This document shows, piece after piece, positions 23,096 through 34,200 of a stretch of 64,000 nt of DNA (its first letter is position 1; every line of letters starts with the position of its first letter). The stretch comes from Diplosphaera chodatii (taxonomy: Eukaryota > Chlorophyta > Trebouxiophyceae > Prasiolales > Stichococcaceae), in assembly GCA_032358165.1 (NCBI GenBank), contig JAALGY010000052.1, forward strand, positions 2,046,001 to 2,110,000, given 5' to 3'. The notes below the pieces were generated by a model. That model saw only the letters and a program-made list of their open reading frames with translations, ran no database searches and was not told the origin of the DNA. The position numbers were made by a program, and so were the translations under genes.

Positions 23096-26000
23096 ATGAC
23101 GGCGATGAAGGCCGCAACGCTCCTGTTGATTGCTGCCGTCGGCTTTGCCGGTACGTTCACATGATGTGCACCCGTTGCCTGCAACTGTATAGGCGTCCTG
23201 CTTGCGTGAAGTCGTTCTAATATCTTCATAGTGGCCTAATTGCGAGGCTGTGCACGTTCGTCGCGTCGCAACCTTGCTGCTGAGGCGCTCGCCGGATGCA
23301 TGCACGCCCGAGTCGATCGGTATTGCGGCCGTCGACTTGCGCGACTAAGGCCACAGATGAAACAAAATTCATCACAAACATTGATTCGTTGCGGCTCGAT
23401 TGTTTTGTCGGGCGCGTGCAGCATGTCAGAGCGCAGGTTCGGGTGCATGTGCCTGGGCACAGGGCAGGTCTGCCGTGCGCTCACGCTATCGACCATGCAG
23501 CGAGACATAGCACTACAATGCATTGATGAGCTTACTTGTAACGATGAGTTCCAATGGCAGTCGCTGGCGTGCGCGACATGCAGTCTGCCGGTGTGTTGCG
23601 TGGGTGAATTTTGGGACCACCCTCCCGATCGGGCGTTACAGCAAGTCACGCGGGCAAAATGATGGCGCAATCGCAGCTTCTCTGTGTGATAATTGCTTAC
23701 AAAGGGCGTTTGCAGCATTTGTGGGGTGTGGGGCGGCATGCATGCATGTTTTGTCCGGCACGTGCCTATCATGCACGCTCGTATTGGTGCAAGTGTAACC
23801 GCAAGGTTACCTCGAGCAGAAGGTCGGTACAAGCAACCCCAAACATCAGACCTATCGAGCGCGTACCAATTGGCACAGAGAAGGCGCAGCGCAGTTGCCT
23901 GGTTCGGGCGCCACGGCGGATCTATTATTGATCTGCATGACGGCATCACCATTCTGCCGTGCACTCACGACATCAACGTGATGTTTGACAACCGTCCGTG
24001 GCGCGATGCACGCTGTTACAACATGTAGGCTAGGCGCATGCGTCTTTCCGGCCATTGGGCAGTCACGACACGTTGGGCCCAACTTCTGGCCAGAGGCCGC
24101 CTTTAGGCACCGGAAGCCACCACCACAACCGCCACACCGTCGTTGCTGCACGCCGCCACGTTCTTGCATGTGCTGCCGCATACAGGGAAAACAGTTACTG
24201 AGTGATGTTGTGCTGCAGGCGTGGCGCACGGCGAGCAGCCCAACGATGTGCTCGATGGCAGCGCACGCCGCGACATCCTGAATTGGGGGCAACAGGTGAT
24301 CACAGCTACATCATGTAGCTGTCCGGCAGCGCTCTGCTCACTCTGCACCATTGAAAAACGCCGCCTTCGCCTCTATGTTTCTGGCCAGTGTCTCAGCATG
24401 CATGTGCGCACTTGCGCTCCACCGAACATTGCAGACGCAGCCGCATTCAATCTTGCTCGTGTGAGCAAGTCCGATGGCTTTCATGCATGCAGCAGCAGCA
24501 GCAGCCCCGCAACAACAACGCAAACCGCGTTAAGGTCGTGAACCCCACCTTCCAGAAGTGCGCACCCATCCGTCTCAGTCCACACTGCCATCATCTGTGC
24601 CATATGGACATGCCTGCTCCATCTCGTGTCACCTGTACACGTGTGCATCATCGGGATGCATGGGTCATATGCATGGCCCCCTGCCCCTCGCTTTCTTGCA
24701 TCAGTGGAACAGTACTGGATGCGACGGCAGTAGAGTAGTGCAGCACCAGGGTGCAAATGCACTGTCTGTCACGCAGCGGCAACATGCATGGTGCCTTCTT
24801 CACTGAAACTGCACGCACTCACGGCACGCTGCTGTCCTGCTGTGCAGTGCGCAGACCGGCAAGGGTGGCAACGGAGGCGACGGTGGCATCTCGCTCCTGG
24901 ACGGCAACTCGATCGCGATCGGTGAGCGAGATGAGCTACATGTGTGTGCATCATGACAGTGTCTGGCTGACAGCTGTTGTCGTCTGTGATCATGCAGTAG
25001 TAGTGTACATCAACAAGGGGCTGCATGCCGCAAACTGTGTTGCAGCGCGTCTGCATTGATGACATTTTGTCCTGCAGTCGTGGGCCTGCGGCATACGCTT
25101 CATAGGCAGTAGTGCACATGGCCGATGCATCTCATCACCACCTGCAAGTGGTCTGCCATCCTACACCAAATGCCTGACCTCGCTTCTGGGTCGGCCATGC
25201 AGCCATCATCCCGATCGGCGGCGGCGCGCAGAGCGGCAGCACCAACGGCAACTACGCCAACGGCGGCAACGGCGGCAACAGCGGCGCCGCCTCCAACACC
25301 AACCAGAACAATGTCGGCGTGCTGGGCGTCGCCGGCCGCAAGCTGCTCAACTGGGGCCAGACCAGCTCCCAGGTGCACCCACTGTTGGGCTAGCGCCCAT
25401 GTTGCTTGTGGGCACAGACCCCTGGCAGCGTCAGTGGCATTCATCAGTCGGTCGATCGGCCCCTTGCAACGCCTTGCACAGTCGGGAGTACGGGCTCGTT
25501 CTGGCAGTCACGCACGCTCAGTTGGCGCGGTTTCCCACTCTGGCCATCAGCTGACATCTTTGCCCTGCGCTTGGGCGTCCGTCTGCCTCCTGACATCCAG
25601 CGTTTGCGTGCATACGCAGCCACAGCCGAGCCGCAACACCAACCGCATCAAGGTCATCGACCTCACCGGCCAGAGGTGTGGCATGACGCACCTGAGAGAC
25701 TGGTGCTCAATTTGTACAGTCTGAAAGCGCATACCTGCCAAACTCTGGTCTGGCAGCAGCCCAGTCTCTGGCGTTTGGTAGGCGCATGCCCGTTTCTGCC
25801 CTGTGCATACAGTGGGCTTCCTGCTGCGTGCCTGTGCAAGCGTTGAGCTTCAGCCTTGTTCACTTGCTGGACACATCGTCAAACTGGCCTTGTGTGTGGC
25901 TGACTGCAGCGCGACGACTGGCAACGGCGGCAACGGAGGAGACGGCGGCTTGTCGGCTGCTGACGCCAACTCGATCGCAGTCGGTGATTGCGCGAAATTG

Positions 26001-27967
26001 GCGTATGACGGTGTAGATGCCGTGCGTTCTGCGGAGGAGACCTTGCCAGCACATGATGTTGCTCTGGTTCCCACTTCTGAGGCTCAACAGCGTGCCTGTG
26101 CAACCTGCTGTGTGGCTTCGTGCAGCGCTTGCGCCGTTCCTGGGTGGTGCAAAGAGCGGCAGCACCGGCGGCAACTTCGCCAATGGCGGCAACGGCGGCA
26201 ACAGCGGCGACGCCACCAACAAGAACTCCAACAACGTCGGCGTGGGCAGCTTTGCCGGCGGCCGCAAGCTGCAGAACTGGGGCGAGACTAGCTCCCAGGT
26301 GCACCAACGCACCAGCAATCTACTTTGTTCCCACCAGAAAAGCCTGCAGCCGGTATTGTATGACTTCCAGCACGACCCTTCTATCTGCTGTTGTCATGCA
26401 GAACCAAAATGCTGATCTTTTCGTGGTCACAACTCACTGAGTCGGCTGTACCTGCCCTTCTTGCTCAGTGCTGTACTGATGCGGTCTTTGTGCATGCGCA
26501 GCCACAGCCGAGCCGCAACACCAACCGAATCAAGGTCATCGATCTGACCCGCCAGAGGTATGTCTATCTTGGACCACTGAAGAGTGCTGTCCGGTGTATG
26601 TACATAGCAGCGCTGGGCAGCAGCCCAGTCTCTGGCATTCTGCACGCTGCATGTGGGGTTCTGCCTGCCTAGCGTAGATCTCAGGGCTCCTGCATGCCTG
26701 CGCAGCATGGAAAGCTTTAGCTTTGCTTATCGTCACATCCGTCCTAGCGTTGTGAAACCGGGCTTGCTTGCATCTGAATGCAGTGCGACGACTGGCAACG
26801 GTGGCAACGGAGGAGATGGTGGCGTGTCGGCTGCTGACGCCAACTCGATCGCAGTTGGTGAGTGTGTGCAACTGGCATGCTGTAGAACTGCACACTGCAC
26901 TCATGGCAACACTGCAACATATGGGCTGTGAGGGTTTGGTACCCTTATCGGTACCATCGTATGCCGCTGCTCCAGCAGTTTCTGATCTCAACAGCATGTG
27001 ACGCTTTGCTGTGTGACTTCGTACTTGCAGCTCTGCTGCCATTCCTGGGTGGTGCAAAGAGCGGCAGCACCGGTGGCAACTTTGCCAATGGCGGCAACGG
27101 CGGCAACAGCGGCTCCGCCTCCAACACCAACCAGAACAATGTCGGCGTGGGCAGCTTCGCTGGTGGCCGCAAGCTGCTCAACTGGGGCCAGACCAGCTCC
27201 CAGGTGCACCTGCAGGCTATAGGCTCCTCATCTAGGCCGGCCTGCAGCCGCGGCAACTGACATGATGCCTGATAGTCACATCGTCCTGATGCTGCAGAAC
27301 AGAAGTGAGACGTTCCTGCGATCACAACCAAGCACGTCGACTGCATCTGCCCTTGCTTTCTCACTGGATGTTCCGACACACGTCCTGTGCATGCGCAGCC
27401 ACAGCAGGGGCGTAACACCAACCGCGTCAAGGTCGTCAACCTGACCGGCCAGAGGTGCGGCATGCATGACGACATGGCCGACGCTGTGCAATGCACTTTG
27501 GTCGGCTTTGACCTTATTTGCCTGCTGGCTGTGCATGCACAGCTGACATGCCCTGGTGTTCAACATGCAGCGCAACGACCGGCAAGGGCGGTAACGGCGG
27601 TGACGGCGGTATCTCGCTCCTGGACGGCAACTCGATCGCAATTGGTGAGCACGTACAGTCGACCGCTGCCGTCTTTCGCGACAGCATAGCATAAGGCAGC
27701 ATGCAAGTGGCGCACTCGCTCACTCTGTGTGATCTTCATGCTCGGCTACACAAGACACTGACAGCTCTGCAGTTTACGGAGTCTACGAACCTCAGGCCCA
27801 CATAAACCTTCGCTTTGCGATTGCATGCAGCCCTGATCCCACTCGGCGGCGGCGCGCAGAGCGGCAGCACCAACGGCAACTACGCCAACGGCGGCAGCGG
27901 CGGCAACAGCGGTGACGCCTCCAACACGAACAAGAACAACGTCGGCATCATTGGCGGCGGCAAGTGA
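23096..27967 (+). CDS. Secreted Gly/Asn-rich repeat protein built from a tandemly duplicated three-exon cassette
   Basis: Function unknown; I do not recognise a family. Fourteen exons give 1314 bases, 437 residues, every junction in phase with GT-AG introns: 23096-23150, 24219-24295, 24493-24557, 24848-24921, 25203-25372, 25620-25675, 25910-25983, 26126-26298, 26502-26557, 26784-26857, 27031-27203, 27399-27454, 27571-27644, 27831-27967. Exon 1 is a signal peptide (MTAMKAATLLLIAAVGFAG). After a short ILNWGQQ exon, three exon types repeat four times. Type b is PQPSRNTNRIKVIDLTGQ. Type c is TGNGGNGGDGGLSAADANSI. Type d has LGGAKSGSTGGNFANGGNGG, then Asn-rich NTNQNNVGVG and RKLLNWGQTSSQ. The last d exon is cut short by a stop. 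No transmembrane segment or cysteine pattern follows the signal peptide, so an extracellular matrix, wall or adhesive role is possible. The Gly-Asn runs could form polyglycine-type or beta-roll structure. Confidence 0.8.
24493..27967 (+). repeat. Four tandem copies of the b-c-d exon cassette
   Basis: The cassette unit is exon b (56 bases; 65 in the first copy), exon c (74 in all copies) and exon d (170, 173, 173, and 137 with stop). Entry and exit phases are both 0, so any number of units keeps the frame. Copies start at 24493, 25620, 26502 and 27399. Copies 2 and 3 also share intron sequence: the 20-mer ggcagcagcccagtctctgg occurs at 25752 and 26616, at the same place after exon b. This points to a recent duplication of the whole genomic unit rather than of exons alone. 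Confidence 0.85.
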
Positions 27968-29307
27968 AGTGGCGCTCACATCGTCACTTGAGGAAGCAGC
28001 TCTCACACCCGTGTGCTGCGCTGATTTTCACGAGCATCTGACATTCCTGGGCCGACTGCAACGAGCAACAGCCCTTTGATTGTTGTCGATCGGTGCATGC
28101 ACAACATGCTCCATGCATTGATTCATGCTTGGAATGCACACAGGCAGGTTGCGTGTGCATGCTGATCATTTCCTTTGGATTTAGCTGCATGCACTGCGCA
28201 GTTCGTTGCGGCAACCCCAACTTTGACGCTTTGCGTCACTCGTTTTACTCCGTCAACCACCTCCATTGCCTGCACTTTGCTTTTGGTTTTAATTGCAACT
28301 GACATGCATGCAGACGTGCAATATACAGGAACACATTGCTGCATCGATCGCTGCCTCAATCTCTACTGATATGAGTGCGCTAGCTGTTCTTCAAACTGAA
28401 GCATGCCACACATCCACACCCTGGTGCAGCACGTGCATGAGTCTGTGCAATATCAGATGTATCACAGTTGCAGTGGTAGTGCGAGCCGACATCAAATGAA
28501 GCAGCGAGTGTTCTCAGATGCTAGCTGGCTCATCACCAGACACCGCTAGACGGTCCTGCCAGCGCGTCGCACGCACGCGAATGCACAGATCGTGTGTGAG
28601 GTCGGTCAACCGCGCACGAGCGCTCTATGAGAAGGGGACATTACGCCATTGTAGGCCGTGGTCCGACCAGCAGCTGCCGAGACACGCTGCTGGCCCCAAT
28701 CTACAGATGCGAGACCGGACCTACTCGGATGGCTCCGGCCTTCCGCGCTGCCACACGAATAAAGGCCAACACAACGCCGCAGTAATGATTTTGCGCGGTC
28801 ACACCTGTACGCTGGATTGCGCTCTCGCATCGCATCACTTGTAAAGTGGCCGCCGACGACGCCGCCTGTTGAGGCTGACAGCAGGAGGGACGGGAGCAAT
28901 GGCCATGGTGCGTCATCTTTGTGCCAATCATGCCAATTCCGCGCCGTCCGTTTCGGCAGAAACATTGTCACGACGATGGTTATAGCGTAGTTCAGTGCTG
29001 ACGAGCATCGCTGGCCCTGTTGCCGAGCCCCGTCGACAAAAGTGCTCCTCATCAGTGCGTACCCTGGCACAACCTCGCTCTGCAGCTGGCAGGCACCTGC
29101 TGCCGTCTGCATCCCATTCCAGCCAACGTTTGGGTCACCTGCAACTTGCGTGGTTCGAGGAACAAGCAACTGATGGTCGAGCCCGGAGCGTCGTCTGTCC
29201 TGCAGGTGACGACAGCACTACTGCAAAGCCGCAAGTGTGCCACAACGGGCAGCGCCTTCAGCGCGGGCTGCGGGCGCACGGATGCGTCTTTGAGGGCGCC
29301 TATCCTG
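27968..29307. other. Intergenic region between the two Gly-rich genes
   Basis: This 1.34-kb spacer contains the 3' flank of the cassette gene and the upstream region of the second Gly-rich gene. A 188-codon open frame on the minus strand (28606-29169) has no splice-free homologue I recognise and no low-complexity or domain signature, so I do not call it. Upstream non-coding exons of the second gene could lie here. Confidence 0.45.
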
Positions 29308-30635
29308 ATGCTTCTGTTTCTGCTGCTCGGCGCGACGAAGGCGGAGCCAACTTCAGGCAAGCGTGTTTGCACATGCTGTGCATGCCTGCATGCCATAGCG
29401 ACTTTCGCTGAATCAGATAGCGTGAATGTCACGCCTTCGTCGTCATCTGCATCGCTGCCAAGTTTTGATGCCCTACAATGCGTCGTGCGCTGATCGATCA
29501 ACCGTCACGCTGGTCCCGCATGCAGCCCTGCCATGCGAACGGTGCCGCCTGCCGGCACCCACCTGCACATGAAGCGCAACATGAATAGCATTACATATGT
29601 TATGTGGTGGCTGCAGGCGGCGACGACTTGGCATCGCAGCTCCTGGTTGTCGCCACCCGCCAGCAGACCACGACGAGCTCGCCTGGGCGCGACGGCGCGC
29701 CGGGGCGCAACGGCCTGGCGTGCTCCACCATCAACGGCCACACCACGTGTACGGGCGGCGGCGGCAGCGGCGGCAGCGGTGATGAGTCTTTTGCCGACAG
29801 CAAGAGCACGGCGAACGCCGGCAAGAGTGGGGAGGACGGCCAGCAACACACTGCGATCGTCCGCAGCGCCCTGTCCTGCACCACCACCAACGGCCACACC
29901 ATCTGCCGTGATGCCGACGGCCGACAGGCGCGCCTGTTGAGACGCCAATGCAGGGCCCCTGCTGGCTTCCTCCTCCCCCGTGCAACAGCTGCAGCGTCAG
30001 GCTTGTGCGGCGCTCCAGAGTCCAGCTGACCATCGCCTGGTGGTGATCTCCTGCCTGTGCATTGGCTTCAGAGGGCGAGGCGTCCTATTGGTCTGTGCTG
30101 TCTCTCTCAAGCAGGTTCCTGGCGTGCCGCTGTCTTCCGTGGCAGATGCCGCGGCCTGCGGCGCAGTCATCGATGGCATGGCGTACGGCTGCCCTCCAGA
30201 AGGCATGTGGCAAATGCGTTGCATGTTTGTCCAACGCTACCCCCAACACTGCGGCCATAGTGTGCTGGGCCACTGCCGGTCGGGGAAGAGGAAAAGGCTT
30301 GCTCCCTGGCACCTGCTGGACACTCTTCTGGTTCATTTGCCCAGCATGTCTCTTTCATCAGCAGCACTGCTCTATCTGCAGGACGCAATAGGCAGATGCG
30401 CCGCTTTTCTGCCAACGCTGCACCCAATGGTGGAAGTAACACATTCAGATCGAGTTACAGCATGGGGCGCTGCCCTGACTCGGGACCAGCATCCATGTAT
30501 GCAGGGGTCAGCGCCCACGCGAACAACGGCCACGATGGGTTGGACGGCCCTGAAGCGATGGGCGACGCTGCAGGGCAGGCTGCCGGAACCGAACAGGCGC
30601 CGCTCTTCCCGCCATGCTTCCCATTCTGCGACTGA
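29308..30635 (+). CDS. Second secreted Gly/Ser-rich protein, all introns GC-AG
   Basis: Not a recognised family. Four exons (29308-29356, 29617-29927, 30115-30202, 30382-30635) sum to 702 bases, 233 residues. The start MLLFLLLGATKAEPTS is a short signal peptide. Exon 2 encodes a Gly/Ser-rich region holding two related cassettes: LACSTINGHTTC before a GGGGSGGSG run, and LSCTTTNGHTIC about 50 residues later. Each has a Cys pair spaced alike, possibly a disulphide loop. SPGRDGAPGRNG is collagen-like. Exon 4 is Asn/Gly-rich (NAAPNGGSNTFRSS, AHANNGHDGLDG) and ends PLFPPCFPFCD. The donors at 29357, 29928 and 30203 are GC; the last two have no in-phase GT alternative. It lies downstream of and in the same orientation as the cassette gene, and probably belongs to the same secreted class, though sequence similarity between the two is weak. 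Confidence 0.65.
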
Positions 30636-31274
30636 CCACGGCCAGCGGACGGACTGCTGCCGCCGGCTGTGCCAGCTCTCCCCGACCTGACAGCTGCAGT
30701 TGCTTGTCAAGACCAGTAATGAACACAGCACCTACCCTCCAAGCCAAGCGTGGCTGCAGTCGCATGCAGCCCTGCCTTTGGGGGCTGTTGACCTGAAGGC
30801 GATGTACACTACTGTGCATACGTAGTGCGACTGTATCCAGCATTTAGTGGTGACATTGCGTGCCTGATGTGATGTGTGCCTGCATGCTGTGCAAGTTATG
30901 CTGAATCGAGTAGAGGTGTCTGACCCCTGCATGGTTTGTGCATCTGCTTTCCAGTGCATCTCAAAATGATAGGTTTGTGTATGGCGCCTCACATATGGTT
31001 AGGTGTGATTAAAAGCGGGCAATGCGACGCTTCTGTACATCACAGCATGAAGTATGCACTCAGCAGGGGTCAGGGGTTGATCACCTGGCCCATGGGCACA
31101 GGTACTGCTGAGCACACTCATCCCCCTGGCACAGCAGGTACTGCCCCTGAATGGCAAGCTGCTCTGTCAGCATGCAGCCGAGTCCTAATGGGCAGCCATG
31201 TACACCAGCCCTGCACCAATCTGCTGAGAGTACTCGCATCCTTTGCCAACCGCCAAGCAGCACATGCTGCGCTG
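30636..31274. other. Convergent intergenic region before NOL10
   Basis: These 639 bases separate the stop codons of the second Gly-rich gene (plus) and NOL10 (minus). They should contain both 3' UTRs and polyadenylation sites. I see no supported gene. Confidence 0.5.
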
Positions 31275-34200
31275 TCACCGCCGGCCACGCCCACCGCTGC
31301 GGCCCCTGCCCCTGCCTCCGCCCCCTCTGCCGCCGCCGCCCCTGCCGCCGCTCCTGCCGCCACCGCCCCCTCTCCCGCCCCTGCCGCCTCCGGGTGGCCT
31401 GCCGCTGCCGCTGTCCCTTCTGCTGCCGCCTCGGCCGCCGCCGCTGTCGCTTCTGCCGCCGCCCCTGCCGCCGCCGCCGCCCCGGCCCCGGCCGCGCGGA
31501 ACGAAGCTCATCTCCCGGCTGCCGCCCGCCCTGCAGCAAATTGCACTGCCTGTTCACAAGGCACCTCTGCATACACAGCCCACTGTGCAGTATCAAGCCT
31601 GCCCTTGTGTCTACAATTGCAAGATCGGATGCGATACACATAGTACAAAGGCGTGTCAGGCGCGCACTTGGTAACTGCGGGTCCGCGGGCGGGCGCCGCC
31701 GCAGCGGCGCGCGCCTCCAGCGACTCCGCCGCCCCGGCCTGCGTGCTCTCCTGCCGCCGCCAGGCGTCCGCCGCTGCCGCGTCCCGCGCCGCATACATGC
31801 GCGGCCCCCTGCCATCGTCCTATTTCACGCAGGTGCGGACGCTTCTGAGCAATTCACAGCAGTCGTGGCGCGCTGGCACTACTTTGCAGCGGCTGCGCTC
31901 GGAGCATCCTCCTGGCGTCTGCAAATGCACATGTGTACAGCAGCCACTGCTTTGGGCGCAGCAACTCACCACTTCCTCCTCCTCCTCGGATGACCCTGCA
32001 TCCTCCGCCGAGTCGGATGCCGCCGGCGCGGCCGGGGCCGCCTCGTCGTCGGACATCTGCTGGAAGTGCTCCCTGATCAGGCGGCGCTCCTTGGCCCGGC
32101 CCTCTGCAGACACGGGCAAAGACTCCAACTTCGCCAATTGGCCAGTGCACGGTGTGGGAGGCGTGCACACAGGAAGCGCGCGAGCGGTCTGGCGCCGCTG
32201 CCTGGTGTTCGGGCTCTGATCACGCCGCCCGGTGGCAACCCTGACAAACCTGCAGATCCAGTGTTGTGCACACCGTCGCACTCTTGCGATACACAGGGTA
32301 CGTGCGGTCACCTGCGTTGGGGTGCAGCTGCTTGTACTCCTCGGCGTCCAGGTCCACCTCGAAGGCGCGGTCCTCAAACATGGCGGCGAACCGGGCGTCG
32401 GTCAGCACGTCCCCGGGCCGCGCCCGCTTTGCCTGCAGCAGAGAGCGAGCGGTGCGTCATGTTGTGGACATGGCGACACGTGGCGGCCGCACACAGCAGG
32501 CCGCCCCACAGCGCCGGATACGATGCTGGCATGCATTGACTGTGTTGGCGGCTACGGGTTGAAGATTTCGGAGTTTACAGATAAGACCGACACTTGCAGC
32601 AAACATGCTACAGAGGCACTGCTGCCCTCAACACTCGGTTCGACGGCCTGGAGCTCTCACCGGTGCATCGTCCGTGTCCGGCTCCACACCAGGGCCGCGC
32701 TTCTGCCCCGCCAGCGCCCGCGCCGCCAGCGCGGCATTGACCTGTCAATGTGGCATGGGCGTGAGTCCCCGCCTGTTGTGGAACGGGAGCCATGTGGCCC
32801 ACCAGGCTCTACATGCAGCCTTGCAAGCTGTCACAGAGCTCCGGAGCAGCTACAGCCGTGCAGCTCTGGCAAAGTGCGAGAGCACCGAGCGGTGTTGGGC
32901 GCACCTTGGGCAGCTTGCGGACGAGGGAGATGCGGCCCTCGCGCTGCGCGTCCAGCTTGGCCTCGATGCGCTGCTGCCGGTACGTCTCGTATGCGAATGG
33001 CTCCGCCAGGGCCTGCGGGAGGCCACGACCGGCGTCATGTGCGCGGCCACGGTTGCCATGCCGAAGACGTTGCAGCCGGGCCAGGGACAGCGTGTGCTGT
33101 CGACTGCAACCCTTTCACCAGGGTTGCATTGTGTATAGTCTGCTGCGTTTCGCTTCAGCATGACGCTGTGCCAGTGTGTAACCGCCTCCGGCGGATGCTT
33201 GGTGGAATGGCAACGTGCAACGCTGCGCTGTAGAGGTTTATACATTCCATCAAGCAGCGCAAAACAGCGGGCGCGCCTTGGCCTTGCGGTACAGCCGGTT
33301 GTCGAGGAAGAAGCCGTGCATGTAGGCGCGCAGCAGGGGCGTGCCCACCAGGTGCCCCAGCGCCAGCCGCTCCAGCTCCCCCCGCGTCACAAACCTGCAG
33401 CGTGATTGCACGCATGCCATGTCTTCAGTACGTCATGGCGCCCCAAACAATGCAAGGTATCATTAGTGTTCTGACTTCTCTTCCTCTTGCCACAAAACAG
33501 CTTCGCAGTGCTGTGACACATGCCATCCGTCTGTCAGCACTTGGCCATGCCTTTGCAGCGCAGTCCATCTATGCAGAGCTGGCTCGTGGCTGGTCGAACC
33601 GACTGCATCAAAGCACAGCAAGTCCAGGGACCACTGGACTCACTGTGGACTAACGCAAGGAGCTCGAGCGGCCTGCCGTCAGCGCCATGACGCTCTTCAA
33701 ACAACAGCAGTGTATGTATCCTTCGGTCCAGGACCATTGTCACGTGCCCTGCCTGGGGGCAGCCACACCCTCGACGCTCTTCACCTGTAGTCGTCGTACA
33801 CGGCGGGCGCGGCCGCCTCCTCCAGCTCCTCTGTTAAACCCTCCAGGAAGGCGGCCCAGGGCGGCGCGGGGCCCAGGCTGGGGATGAAGTGGGGCAGGAT
33901 CTCCGGCGTGTCGCGCGCCACCATCAGCAGCCTGGGCGGCCGCAAGACTCATCATGTGAGTGTGCTCGTGCTTCAAAGTTGCAAGGTGATGGCACTCCTG
34001 AGAACCAGCAATCAGCAGGTCCGGTGCCCAACTCCAATGCCGTGAACACCAGTGACAGGCATGTGCGGGTTGCCACCTGGGTGGCGCTTTGCCGCAGCAC
34101 ATGCATGCTGCACATTGAGCATCATCTGTCAACATGTGAAGTTGCTCCAAGTGCGCCGGCATACACAACGATGGTAATCATTGTGACGTTGGGCGTCAGT

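Noticed and set aside
28606..29169. 188-codon minus-strand open frame
   Set aside because: No recognisable domain, composition unlike neighbouring genes, and it lies in an intergenic spacer. Chance open frames of this length occur in GC-rich DNA.
23096..30635. Gly-rich block as a mobile element or CRISPR-like array
   Set aside because: The repeats are coding exons with splice sites and consistent phase. There is no transposase, terminal repeat or spacer pattern.
31151..31993. 280-codon plus-strand Arg/Pro-rich open frame
   Set aside because: It is the complement of the GC-rich NOL10 RGG exon, which explains the composition.
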